From Oreohelix idahoensis (taxonomy: Eukaryota > Mollusca > Gastropoda > Stylommatophora > Oreohelicidae), in NCBI GenBank assembly GCA_024509875.1, contig JAMPIV010005806.1, forward strand, positions 526,001-590,000: a DNA stretch of 64,000 nt. The letters are read 5' to 3'. The position numbers and the translations under genes were made by a program. Below the pieces are notes generated by a model that saw nothing but the letters and a program-made list of their open reading frames with translations, had not been told where the DNA came from and ran no database searches. This document shows, in pieces, positions 19,880-31,125 of this stretch (positions within the stretch are counted from its first letter, which is position 1; each line of letters opens with the position of its first letter).

Positions 19880-21469
19880 TAATCCCTTGTTAGTGGCGCA
19901 GTACAAACATTAGGATAAGCGAGATTTAATTGCGTGTCAATGCATTAAATAATGTGGCAGATTATGTGACTGGTAACAAGCAGGCTTGGGACGAATCAGT
20001 GGGTATTATTGCTATATTGAATGTCACGTGTTGGAAATATGTAACAAGATATATAAAAGAAAGAACTTTGTTGTGATGTTTTTGCTGCATAAAATTTCAT
20101 TTGAAACGTGTGTGACCGTATGGCCTACCACGCTAGCATTATCCGTGCTACTACAAAAACCGGGGGTTCCTGATAGAATGTCGTAGACGAACGTTGTGAT
20201 TTGTGCTTCTGTGCTACGTGGGGTCATGTTTGAAAAACCCTAGGTTCACAATACAACCAACACATTCTAAATAAATATATTCGTAGAAATCTACAACGAA
20301 AATATATAGTATTTAAAATATATGTGGCGAACTTCTAAATACAATATCTAAATTAGAATATAACAGTATAGTGCATAAAGTCAAAGATAGGATAGTACTA
20401 CAAATTTTCATTGTTGGCGTCGCCTACGCCTTCAGCTTATTATTTGATAACACATGAGCCGAACAAAAAGGGTACCCAATTTTTCAAATTCGTCCTTGAG
20501 ACAAACGTAACACTTTCCTATGTCAACTAAGTATTTTCCTAAATACATTGTAGAGGGGAGAGGGGACGGATAGATAACCAATGCAAATCACGTCTCACAA
20601 TTGTTTCTAAAAATAAAACTAACTTGCTAGTATTGCCCTTAGGCGGTTTCAAATACGATGTAACGTTAGAAAAAGTGGACACTACGGTCATGAAAACACG
20701 CTTAGCTCTTAGTGCGAATGACATAAACTCTCGTAATTAGCTTGAAAGTACATGAGAAAAGAATTGAACAGGAGGTAGTTTAAAAATCAACAACTAACAT
20801 GGGAAAAAAAATATGGAATATTGAACCAAGCCACGTAGCCCCATAAAAATCATATATTCGTGTACCTGTGGCCTTGCTGACTAAGAATATGTTATCAATT
20901 ACATAAATAGTCCATTAGATAATCAAATATTGGGGATAATACATAGAGAATCGGAGATACTGTCAGGTCAAGTCATGTCTGCTTAGATTGGATAGCATAT
21001 TTTTGGGGGAAAAATTAGGTGCGAGAAAGGCTAAGATAGTACAATGAAAAGGATTGGATGGAATTTGAAAGAAGCCGTAATATTATTGGCTGACCTAAAT
21101 ATACAAATTTAGTTGGTAATAGTAACGCATAGGGTTTGAGATATTGTTTTAAAAAAAAAGAATTCATTCAAAAAAAGAGATGCTTGGTCTCATTGGCCAA
21201 AGCTTTTAATATGATAGGAATAGTAGGATGCTCGCTGACATTTTTTCAAAATATTTAGAGGAGCAAGAAGCGATGAGCAGACTTGTGCTTTTTTAAATAA
21301 TACTACCATCAGAACGCAGTCTGAACAGAGGCAGTGATGAAAGTGTGCTATATTCTATTGCGTAATTCATCGTTACTTGTTTATATTTCCTTGATATGTG
21401 GTAAGATTGATTTTATTGACTTTTTAATTAACAAAGGGTTGTGTGTAAGAAAAGGCCATGAAAAAAGAT
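19880..21469. other. Unassigned AT-rich interval
   Basis: These 1.6 kb contain only short frames with no recognisable motif. No repeat shared with the rest of the window was seen. Confidence 0.4.
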
Positions 21470-21812
21470 TGTAATTAAATGGTTCCATAACAGACTTAGG
21501 CATTGCCTAGATGTTGATCCATCATATAAGGGACTATCTAGAAGTTTAAAACTACAGGACTATATATATGATAGTCATACAGGAACATTACACCTATCTT
21601 ATTGCATGGAAAAGATTATTGCAGGAATGACAGAGGCGTTGCATCCATTAGGGAAGAGAAAAGAATACTGGTATAATTTGTTCCATCAAACTAAAGGGGA
21701 GAAGCAGGGTTGTCAGAGAGAGCTGACCATGTTCTTTTGTGTTGACCATATGTTTACATGTAAATTGGGAGGAATTAGTTTGATATTAAGACAGAACCAT
21801 AACTTGCATTGA
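21470..21812 (+). other. Unidentified coding-like segment cut by gypsy element 2
   Basis: One frame stays open for about 114 codons (WFHNRLRHCLDVDPSYKG ... KRKEYWYNLFHQ ... CVDHMF), starting before the first ATG at 21606. Its balanced amino-acid content looks protein-like, but I do not recognise it. It stops five bases before the LTR of element 2. It could be a fragment of another mobile element. No function is proposed. Confidence 0.25.
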
Positions 21813-21817
21813 CAGGG

Positions 21818-22914
21818 TGTTACGTACATTTATTACCTACGGGGGTAGTCTTCGGTCCTGCCAAATGTACGCACCAGTTTTATATAGTTATATTATTTGT
21901 GCGTTCGATTGATTCACGCACTGACGTGCACAATGCAGGGTGAGTTGCTTTGGACGCACGTGTAACCTAGTTGAGTAGTTTCTGACGTCATGTAAGGGGC
22001 AGCTCGGACCATATTTATGTCCGCTGTGTTATCCTTTGATTCTTGGCAAATGTGAAGTAGCCATCAGTTGTATTCGTATCTATTGATCTTCATGGCGAAG
22101 TCAATAGTGGAAGTATAAAGTAAGTGTCGCCCCATTTCTTATGGCATGTTTATTTATGTACATTAAAGTATCAGGCCGCTCCTATTAATGGTCTAGCGGG
22201 AATTCATCGTAGATGACATTCCTAGAATTGGACACACGGAGTCGATAGCCTTTGAATCTTTTCGTAGAGGGAGAATACCTACAAGAAATCAAGTTAATGA
22301 ATTTATATGCTTCACATGTTTAATATGCTGTTACTACAATGCCAGAAGCGTGGCATAGAATGGGAGAGGTTAGTCAACTGGAATCTCTAACCTGTTCGTA
22401 TTATCATGTATGACTTTGTTTGAAAACTATATACTATATCTAACGGGATGTATGGAGAAAGTCTGGGATTATGAAGTATGATATGGAAGAATTTTATCCT
22501 GGAGTATGAATACGTTACCATGATGTACGTCCTTGAAGGAAGGTCAATGGACTTGAATGAGTGGAATAGTATATGGTAACAGTTTTGTGATCCTCAGTCA
22601 CTTGAGTCAGAGGACTTTATTAGTAGAGAATCTTCAGGAACTCTAAAAGTAATTATCAACATGTTGACGTATGATTTCTGCGCCTGTGACGATGTTAGTC
22701 TTGTCCACTCCGTATGTGCTGTGTTGAATAAAATCTATGTACAGTCACCACCGACTTCTGTACTGCCAGTACTTGCCCAGTTCACCCAGTTCAATACTAC
22801 TTGTTGAAGTTCGTTTGAAGAATATTGTTGACATTCGTTCATTTTTAACCATTCGCGTTTTAAGCTACCTCTTCACCGGTATAAACTGAACTCAACGATA
22901 AAACGGAGTCAACA
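21818..22914 (+). repeat. 5' LTR of gypsy element 2
   Basis: Begins TGTTACGTAC and ends GGAGTCAACA, with canonical TG...CA ends. It matches 30024-31120 at a constant offset of 8206. Confidence 0.95.
21881..21887 (+). promoter_or_regulatory. TATA-like box in LTR of element 2
   Basis: TATATAG lies 64 bp into the LTR, and AATAAA lies at 22727-22732 (second copy 30933-30938). Together they could mark transcript start and 3'-end signals. By eye only. Confidence 0.3.
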
Positions 22915-23991
22915 ATAATTGGTATGCCAGTGTGGTCTGGAAATATCTAACTTCCAAAGAACGTACTCAATACTTTTCTGTGAAAAGAAGATTTTAACTT
23001 TCAAGTCACCAACATCTCGAACCTGGAACCCAGTGGGATGAGAAATCAGATTCAACTTACGTTTACCAAGGTCAAGGTCTTCAATCAACCTCCACGTCAA
23101 GTTTCACAGTGACTGATTACTTGGAGATCATCTCTTCATCATTATTGCGTGCGAGCTGTAATCTAGAGAAGCAGAACGAAGTATTTTATCTGTAGACGTA
23201 CATCCACGGAGACGAGGCACATTGATTTTTTACCTGCACGCGAGATGAGTATAACGTGTTTCCGTTGTACACTTTATTACGCTTAGTTGTGCCTTCCGTG
23301 ATATGTCCACATTCATATTTTTCGTGTTAAGTGTTATATGTTTTGTATCCTTCGTGGGAGGTAGGGAGGTTGATCTGACGAACGAGATCCATCTCGAAGC
23401 CAATTCGGGCTCTTCGTCAGACGTTCTGTAGGACATTATTTTGCAGACTTCCCGCAGTGGAATGTTCCTATGCGTGAGCATAGAAGGATCTTTGGTCCAC
23501 TGTGTCTGGTAGTCTGTGACACCTGACTGTTTTAGCTGTTTCGTCAAGTTTTAATTGTTGTTTTTGGTAGTTATTTTTACTTGTACCTTATTTTCATGAT
23601 GTATTTTGTATGTGATTATTGTCCATCTTACCTGACTGTCGTTCATTTTTTTACAAAGCATATGTTTTTACACTGTGTTGTCAATTGTCTTGTGCATTAT
23701 TTGATCGTAGATGTCATCGTAATTTTTTACGACATTCTATTTTAGTTCCACATTTTATTTTATTTGATTTCTACGACTGTAGTCATTTGTCTTGATTATC
23801 GTGTCGTGTCAGTATTGTGCTATTGTCTGTCACGTTATTGCTTTCACACCATTTCATGTTATAAATTACATTACTAATTATTCATATTATTGCCTATTAT
23901 ATAAATTGATTTTACCGTTCTAGAACAGGAACGAAAACCACTAGTTGTAGTAACAATTTTAAGTAGTATTATTACATAATAAAATTGAATA
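22915..23991 (+). other. Leader of gypsy element 2
   Basis: 1.08 kb of non-coding sequence between the LTR and gag. A possible primer-binding site TGGTATGCCAG starts 5 nt after the LTR (22920), but I cannot match it to a tRNA end. No gene seen. Confidence 0.5.
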
Positions 23992-25387
23992 ATGGCTACC
24001 TTAGACTATTTCATTAAGCAAGCAAAAGCTCTTCAGATGGCTCCTGAGGAAGCAAAAGCATTTGCACTTGCAGAATATAAGAAAGCTCAAGAAATAGAAG
24101 CTGATCAGAGAAGGTTAGAAACTTTACGTTTGGAAAATTTGAAATTTGAGGCAGATCAAAAAAGGATTGAGGCTGAGGAGAATGAAAAGAAGAGGAAATT
24201 TATAGCTGAGGAAGAGGAGAAAAAAATGAGATTAGCCGCTGAATAAGAAGAGAAACGATTTCAGCGAGAGGCAGAACAGAAGCAAAGGGAGGCTGAAGAT
24301 AGACTTAAAAAGGAAATGGAAGAAAAAAGATTAATAGCTGAAAAAGAAATGGAAGTTAAACAAAAAGAAATGCAAGAAAGAAGATTAATAGCTGAACAAA
24401 ACACAAAACGACTTCAGCTTGAGATGGAAGAGAATGAAAGAAAACGACAGCATGAACTGAAATTAGCAGAGTCAGAATATGAGAGACTTAGGTTAACTCA
24501 GGAAGCTAATTCTCAGAGAACTTTTGAAAGCCAAACTTCATCCAGACATGATAATTTTAAGGAAATTCACCTTAAATTACCAAAATTTAATCCCCCGTCT
24601 GATGACGTGATATTCTTCCTAGATAGGTTTGAGGCCACTTGTGTGTCTTATAACGTGGATAAAGCTCTATACTGTACATATTTATCCAGATTACTTACAG
24701 GGGACGCATTAGCAGTTTATCATACCACCAGCATTGGTGAGAAAAATGACTATAATGCTCTTAGAGCGGCACTTCTAAAAAAAATTCCAAATGACAGAAG
24801 ACCAATATCGATCAAGATTTCATACATTACTACCTCAATCTAGCAGAAATTTTAGTGATTTTCTGTCACAAATACGACTAACATTAGAAAGATGGATCGA
24901 ATTATCCAAAATTGAAAAGTCGTATGAAGGTATCTTCGATTTACTGATGCGCGATAAGGTACTTTCGTCTGTAAATCCTACATTTCTCGCATTTTTACAC
25001 GAACGGAAACCTTTATCTATGAAAGACTTAGAACAGCATGCTAAAAATTTTTGCACTGCTCACCCAAACATGGATCTAAGTAATGCACAGATTAAGAATG
25101 AATTGCCTGTTGCTTTTGCAGCACAACAAAACAATTTTTCACGCAATCGTTCTTTTAGTGCTGACAGATATGTCAATAAGGGAAATAATGACAATTTTAA
25201 CAATGGTAATTTTTACAAAGGGAAGCAATTTCAACAATCTGCTCCATTTAATGTTTCGTGGAACCAGGCTCACAGATCGCGAGATTTTGGTAACAATAAT
25301 TTTAAAAATAATCAAGGACATTATAATAAACAAAACTGGAGATCAAGATCTCAGGGTCCGCAAAACAAACAATTTTTTTGGAAATAA
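23992..25387 (+). pseudogene. Gypsy element 2 gag (in-frame stop and frameshifts)
   Basis: Starts MATLDYFIKQAKALQ. Residues about 25-180 are a charged coiled coil rich in EEK/ERR blocks, interrupted by an in-frame TAA at 24244-24246. A capsid-like domain follows (FNPPSDDVIFFLDRFEA ... MTEDQYRSRFHTLLPQ), shifted in frame at an A-run (24773-24785). The C-terminal part is rich in Asn, Arg and Gly (NNNFKNNQGHYNKQNWRSRS), typical of RNA-binding Gag tails. It shifts frame again at the T-run near 25372-25378. Order and motifs match element 3. Gag would form the particle that packages element RNA. Confidence 0.85.
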
Positions 25388-26105
25388 ACCATTTTACCAA
25401 CATCATAACGATCATTATACAAATTATCGGACTCATCCAAATTTTAACTCTAGCAGAAACTACAATTATGGCAATTTTAATGACAAAAATCAAAATCGAT
25501 CGCGTCGACGAGATAGATCGTTGAGTAATACGAATAGACATTCTAATGTCGCTTTTAGTGATACACAGGCTAACATTGAACAGGGTAAAGGAGCTGAAAC
25601 TCGTAATGCTATGTGTTGTTCTCTTGATTGTACCCAAGTCAAAGATTGTTCAGAATGCTCTACTCTTTTCCAGCCCAGGGCGATCACGACGCTGCGCTGC
25701 GGACATACCTTACCTAGTCTACCTGCAGTCTGTACGGCCACTGCTGCGTCAGTACACCAGGGACAGGGCTCTCTTAAGTTTAACTAGGGATTTGTCAACA
25801 ATATTTCATGCTCTCTCCTATTTGACTCAGGTTGCAGCACAGTCGGCGTCCGGACTTCGCTGATCAACCCAAGTTGTGCCACGGGCCGGGTTGTCAAGTG
25901 TGTAACGTTTGGTGGCACAATTGAAACATTTGCCACTGCTATTATTGATCTTAATACACCATTTTTTTCAGGAAAGATTCAAGCTTGTCTCCTTCCGAAT
26001 CCAATTTGTGATTTAATACTTGGTCGCATACATGGTATTAAAGAGTGTACACCACAGCAAATTGCTGAATGGGAAGAGCGACATATTCAAACTGCAAATG
26101 CAGTA
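25388..26105 (+). pseudogene. Gypsy element 2 CxxC-CGH region and aspartic protease
   Basis: In the frame that runs into integrase, the sequence reads CSECSTLF then LRCGHTLP, an unusual CxxC...CGH motif shared with element 3. A stop at 25785-25787 interrupts it. LLFDSGCSTVGVR follows, with the DSG active site of a retroelement aspartic protease, and DLILGRIHG as the second conserved strand. The protease would cleave the Gag-Pol polyprotein. Aside from the stop it looks complete. Confidence 0.75.
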
Positions 26106-28247
26106 GTGACTAGAGCGCAAGCTACTAATATGTCGCATGATACACCTATGGAACCCACAGTTCATACCACTTGTGATGATGATGCTCCTATTTCACGGGA
26201 GTTGTTTGCAACATTGCAAAAGAATGATGATTCATTAAAAAAAATTTTTCAGTATGTGAACAAAAATAATACCAGCAACAAACTTGCAAAATCTAGACAT
26301 GACTTTATACTTAAGAATGGGATTTTGGTTAGAGTAATACGAGAAAAGGATTCATCCTTATGTTCTCAGATTATAGTCCCATCCTGTATGAGATCTCGTA
26401 TATTACGACATGCGCATGACTCGCAATGTGCGGGCCATATGGGTTTTTCGCGTACCAAATCCAGAGTGCTCTCGGCATTCTACTGGCCAGGCGTCCATAA
26501 GGACATCACTCTCTATTGTCGGTCCTGTTTGATATGTCAAGAAGTTAAGGTACGGGGTCCATTTCATGCGGCTCCTATTCAAGCTGCGGACATCCCGATT
26601 AGACCATTTGATAAAATGGCTATAGACATTATTGGTCCTATGCTACCATCTGCTAGAGGGCATACGCATATTCTTACGTGCATTGATATGTGCACTCGCT
26701 GGCCTGAAGCCATCCCTCTCAAGAACACTTCATCTGCCAGTGTAGCAGAGGCATTGATGTTAATCTTCTCACGCATTGGTTTTCCACGGAAAATCTTGTC
26801 GGATCATGGGGTTCAGTTCATTTCTGAATCCATGTCTCAAGTTATGAAGACATTAGTTATAGACAGATCTCTAAGTTCTATTTATCATCCGATGTCAAAT
26901 GGGTTAATTGAGCGTCTAAATAGGACACTCAAGCAGTTGTTGGGTAAGATGACTCAAGACCACCCACAGGACTGGGATCGGGTCCTACCCGCTTGTCTCT
27001 TTGCGTATCGCGAAGTACAAAATCAAGCAACGGGGTTTTCTCCATTTCAGCTTGTTTTCGGCATGCAACCACGCGGTCCGATGTCGTTAATCCACGACTT
27101 ATTGGTTGACGAGAATATTGAAGAGGAAACTCAATCCTCTTATGAGTATGTGATCTCTCTGAGAAAGAGAATCATAGATGCTTGTAGATTAGCTACTGCA
27201 TCATCCGAACAAGCCAAAGAAAAAGCTCGTCTATTTGCAAACAAGTATAGACGTCTTCGCCAGCTCATACCTGGTGATGAAGCTTTTGTATTACTCCCTG
27301 CGCATAATAATCGTCTTTTAATTACCTGGAGAGGTCCTTTCAGGATCATCTCAAGAATATCCGATGTCGACTACATCGTTGATGTTAATGGTAAACATAA
27401 AACCTTCCACATTAATATGTTGAAGGAATATTACTCACGTCCTGATTATCTACAATCAGTGTTCCAAGCAACTGACGATCCTACACCTCCTATTCAACAC
27501 TATTCTAGTTTGTCAGTCATCCAAGAAGAGGAATCTTCTTTCGATGATGTACAACTACCAATACCAGTTGTACCACTCCATTCCACTGAGAAATGGAATG
27601 ATGTTACTATCTCATCTACTCTTACTGATGATCAACGTCAGCAAGTCTCTAATATTCTACACACGTATGAGGATGTCCTCACTGATATCCCAGGTCATAC
27701 GTCAGTCATCCAACATGACATTATTCTGACTGACGATACACTGATTCGAGTTCGCCCATATCCTATTCCTTTACACTTTCGTGATAAGGTTGATAAGGAA
27801 TTGGATGAGATGCTTCAATTAAATATAATTGAACCATCTTCATCACCATATTCTTCTTCTATGGTAATCATTAGGAAGAAGGACAACAATATACGTCTTT
27901 GCGTAGATTACAGGAAATTAAACAAAGTTACAAAATTCGATGCGGAACCATTACCTCTTTTAGACGACTTATTAGAGAAATTATCTCATGCCACATTCTT
28001 TTCGAAATTTGACCTTTCAAAGGGTTATTGGCAAGTGCCATTAACCCCTAAAGCAAAGCCATTCACCGCTTTCTCGACGCCACGGGGTCTTTTTCAATGG
28101 AATTTTATGCCATTCGGTCTAATGAATGCGCCAGCTACCTTTGTACGCATGATGCGCCGCATATTGTCTCATCGTCCCGATGTCATTACTTATATAGATG
28201 ACATCTGTCTTTTCAGTGACTCTTGGGATGAACATATTCAGGTTTAA
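26106..28247 (+). CDS. Gypsy element 2 pol: integrase then reverse transcriptase
   Basis: A 713-codon frame with a complete integrase followed by reverse transcriptase. Integrase has the HHCC zinc-binding part (AHDSQCAGHMG ... CRSCLICQ), then the DDE core (AIDIIGP, SDHGVQF, NGLIERLNR) and a C-terminal GPF-type domain (TWRGPFRI). RT follows with CVDYRKLN, FDLSKGYWQVPL, MPFGLMNAPATF and the YIDD catalytic box close to the end. A frameshift at about 28240 ends the frame. The first ATG here is internal, because the polyprotein frame begins upstream with the protease. Integrase upstream of RT is the Gmr1-type order. Confidence 0.93.
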   Translation: MTRAQATNMSHDTPMEPTVHTTCDDDAPISRELFATLQKNDDSLKKIFQYVNKNNTSNKLAKSRHDFILKNGILVRVIREKDSSLCSQIIVPSCMRSRILRHAHDSQCAGHMGFSRTKSRVLSAFYWPGVHKDITLYCRSCLICQEVKVRGPFHAAPIQAADIPIRPFDKMAIDIIGPMLPSARGHTHILTCIDMCTRWPEAIPLKNTSSASVAEALMLIFSRIGFPRKILSDHGVQFISESMSQVMKTLVIDRSLSSIYHPMSNGLIERLNRTLKQLLGKMTQDHPQDWDRVLPACLFAYREVQNQATGFSPFQLVFGMQPRGPMSLIHDLLVDENIEEETQSSYEYVISLRKRIIDACRLATASSEQAKEKARLFANKYRRLRQLIPGDEAFVLLPAHNNRLLITWRGPFRIISRISDVDYIVDVNGKHKTFHINMLKEYYSRPDYLQSVFQATDDPTPPIQHYSSLSVIQEEESSFDDVQLPIPVVPLHSTEKWNDVTISSTLTDDQRQQVSNILHTYEDVLTDIPGHTSVIQHDIILTDDTLIRVRPYPIPLHFRDKVDKELDEMLQLNIIEPSSSPYSSSMVIIRKKDNNIRLCVDYRKLNKVTKFDAEPLPLLDDLLEKLSHATFFSKFDLSKGYWQVPLTPKAKPFTAFSTPRGLFQWNFMPFGLMNAPATFVRMMRRILSHRPDVITYIDDICLFSDSWDEHIQV

Positions 28248-29053
28248 AATCTTTACTTTCTACCTTACGGGATTATAACTTAACAGCGAAACCTTCAAAG
28301 GCTTTTGTCGGTTTTCATGACATCTCATTTCTTGGTCACCGTATAGGTCGCGGTTTAATGTATACAGAAGACAGTAACGTCTCTAAAATTTTAAACATCT
28401 CAGCACCTAAGACAAAAAAAACAAGTGAGGTCGCTCTTAGGACTAATACAGTTCTATTCTAAATTCATCCCTCATTTGTCTACTATAACTGCACCTCTTT
28501 CTTCGTTACTGAAGAAAGGCACATCTAATGTAATAAAGTGGTCGCAGGATCATCAAACGGCTTTAGATTATATAAAACAATTTTTTTCAAATAAGCCTTT
28601 TTTAAGGTTGCCTAACAAAGATCTCACCTTTGTTCTTCGCAGTGATGCTTCTTCCTACGCTATCGCGCAGTTTTGATGCAGGAATACGGAGGCACCTTAT
28701 TTCCGGTTATGTACGTATCCAGAAAGCTTACGACGAGCGAGATGAAGTATTCCGTTCTGGATAAAGAGCTCCTCGCTCTTGTCTGGTCAATCACAAAACT
28801 GGATCGTTATCTCCTCGGATCACACTTTGTGGTGGAATCCGACCAGAAAGCTCTTACAGCACTGAACACAGGGAACGTGAAGTCATCAAAGTCAGCGCGT
28901 TACGCTATTGCGCTTCAACCGTTCCATTTTGAGATACGAGCTATTCCTGGAGTACAGAATGTGTTTGCAGACTGTCTTTCAAGATGCCCTAGTGAACATG
29001 TCGAAATTAAACCACTTCCAGATGGTGAAACGTCCTCACAGAAACATGAATAA
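28248..29053 (+). pseudogene. Gypsy element 2 RT end and RNase H (three frameshifts)
   Basis: Sequence matching element 3 continues in changing frames: AKPSKAFVGF and ISFLGHRIG, then from 28425 MRSLLGLIQFYSKFIP, RNase H LRSDASS near 28640-28655, then from 28673 MYVSRKL, LDKELLALVWS and ESDQKALTA. Breaks lie near 28240, in the A-run near 28413-28420, and near 28665. RNase H removes the RNA template strand during reverse transcription. Confidence 0.85.
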
Positions 29054-30023
29054 CTTTGTACATGGTCACTGATTATACATCTGTGGAGACTATGTGTAGT
29101 TCTGCAGTATTCGTATATATATAACTTTCAGAATATACTTACGTATGGATTATAACATTATTTCTTGTGAAGTAACGTTTTGTTAGAACGGGAACAGTGA
29201 TATTAAAGTAACTTTTTTTTTAGTATGGAAACATTGGTAAGAGTGACAAATAGACATTCACTATTGTTATGGAACATATTACACTACATATCGTGTTCGT
29301 AAACTTATTTCAGACATGGTACATTGAGAACATATTCTTGTCGATTTAACTAGTTCTAAATGAATATTAACAATGAGTGAAATTGAAATCACTTAGAATA
29401 AATTAGTAATTAGTTATTTGTTCATAAATTAAGTACTATTAATTAGTATAATTCAATTCAATCAATTTGATTGATTATAAATCACACATCTACTAACTTT
29501 ATTAGTGTTTCGCAATACGTGTATTCACGTATCCCACTACATGATATCTCACTTTTAGATAACTAGTCAAACTTACTAGTGTTAGGAAATAGTAAGTGCG
29601 TTGCTTCTTAAAGTGTTTAATTATGCTTTGTTTCATTTTGCATGTTGTATTTTAAAATTTTCTGTTTTATTGATTCTTTTATCATTGATCATCATCAGTG
29701 TTGCTGTTCATTTTCATTTTTGAAATCATATGTTTCAAATTTCTTTTAAAAAATTTGGTTGAATTTTATTATCATCTTTTTTTATGGTTTATTTCATTAC
29801 TTCGTATATTACCACATCGTTCCAAAGTAGGTCGATGGTGGATGTGTGCTTTAATGCATACTATCATTTAGTCATATTGTTTTCATTTAATATTCTTTTC
29901 TTAATATGATATAATTTTATGCATGTCATAAATCTTGTTGTAGTTTTGACTCACCTCTCTCGAGTAATTAGTTCGAAAAAAATTAATAGAATTAATTTTT
30001 TTAAGGGGAGGTGATAAGGGAGC
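29054..30023 (+). other. 3' non-coding region and polypurine tract of gypsy element 2
   Basis: 0.97 kb of AT-rich sequence with no gene. It ends in the purine-rich stretch AAGGGGAGGTGATAAGGGAG directly before the 3' LTR, the likely plus-strand primer. Element 3 has a related tract. Confidence 0.65.
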
Positions 30024-31120
30024 TGTTACGTACATTTATTACCTACGGGGGTAGTCTTCGGTCCTGCCAAATGTACGCACCAGTTTTATATAGTTATATT
30101 ATTTGTGCGTTCGATTGATTCACGCACTGACGTGCACAATGCAGGGTGAGTTGCTTTGGACGCACGTGTAACCTAGTTGAGTAGTTTCTGACGTCATGTA
30201 AGGGGCAGCTCGGACCATATTTATGTCCGCTGTGTTATCCTTTGATTCTTGGCAAATGTGAAGTAGCCATCAGTTGTATTCGTATCTATTGATCTTCATG
30301 GCGAAGTCAATAGTGGAAGTATAAAGTAAGTGTCGCCCCATTTCTTATGGCATGTTTATTTATGTACATTAAAGTATCAGGCCGCTCCTATTAATGGTCT
30401 AGCGGGAATTCATCGTAGATGACATTCCTAGAATTGGACACACGGAGTCGATAGCCTTTGAATCTTTTCGTAGAGGGAGAATACCTACAAGAAATCAAGT
30501 TAATGAATTTATATGCTTCACATGTTTAATATGCTGTTACTACAATGCCAGAAGCGTGGCATAGAATGGGAGAGGTTAGTCAACTGGAATCTCTAACCTG
30601 TTCGTATTATCATGTATGACTTTGTTTGAAAACTATATACTATATCTAACGGGATGTATGGAGAAAGTCTGGGATTATGAAGTATGATATGGAAGAATTT
30701 TATCCTGGAGTATGAATACGTTACCATGATGTACGTCCTTGAAGGAAGGTCAATGGACTTGAATGAGTGGAATAGTATATGGTAACAGTTTTGTGATCCT
30801 CAGTCACTTGAGTCAGAGGACTTTATTAGTAGAGAATCTTCAGGAACTCTAAAAGTAATTATCAACATGTTGACGTATGATTTCTGCGCCTGTGACGATG
30901 TTAGTCTTGTCCACTCCGTATGTGCTGTGTTGAATAAAATCTATGTACAGTCACCACCGACTTCTGTACTGCCAGTACTTGCCCAGTTCACCCAGTTCAA
31001 TACTACTTGTTGAAGTTCGTTTGAAGAATATTGTTGACATTCGTTCATTTTTAACCATTCGCGTTTTAAGCTACCTCTTCACCGGTATAAACTGAACTCA
31101 ACGATAAAACGGAGTCAACA
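30024..31120 (+). repeat. 3' LTR of gypsy element 2
   Basis: 1097 bp, matching 21818-22914. Followed directly by the CAGGG target duplication. Confidence 0.95.
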
Positions 31121-31125
31121 CAGGG

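Larger units (their letters stand above)
21818..31120 (+). mobile_element. Ty3/gypsy LTR retrotransposon, element 2 (IN before RT)
   Basis: A 9303-bp element with 1097-bp LTRs at both ends, equal in length and apparently identical, and a 5-bp target duplication CAGGG (21813-21817 and 31121-31125). Order on the plus strand is leader, gag, CxxC..CGH region, protease, integrase, RT, RNase H, 0.97-kb 3' region, polypurine tract, LTR. The coding region has an in-frame stop in gag, another before the protease, and several frameshifts, mostly in A or T runs. Proteins are clearly related to element 3 although the LTRs differ. Confidence 0.95.
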
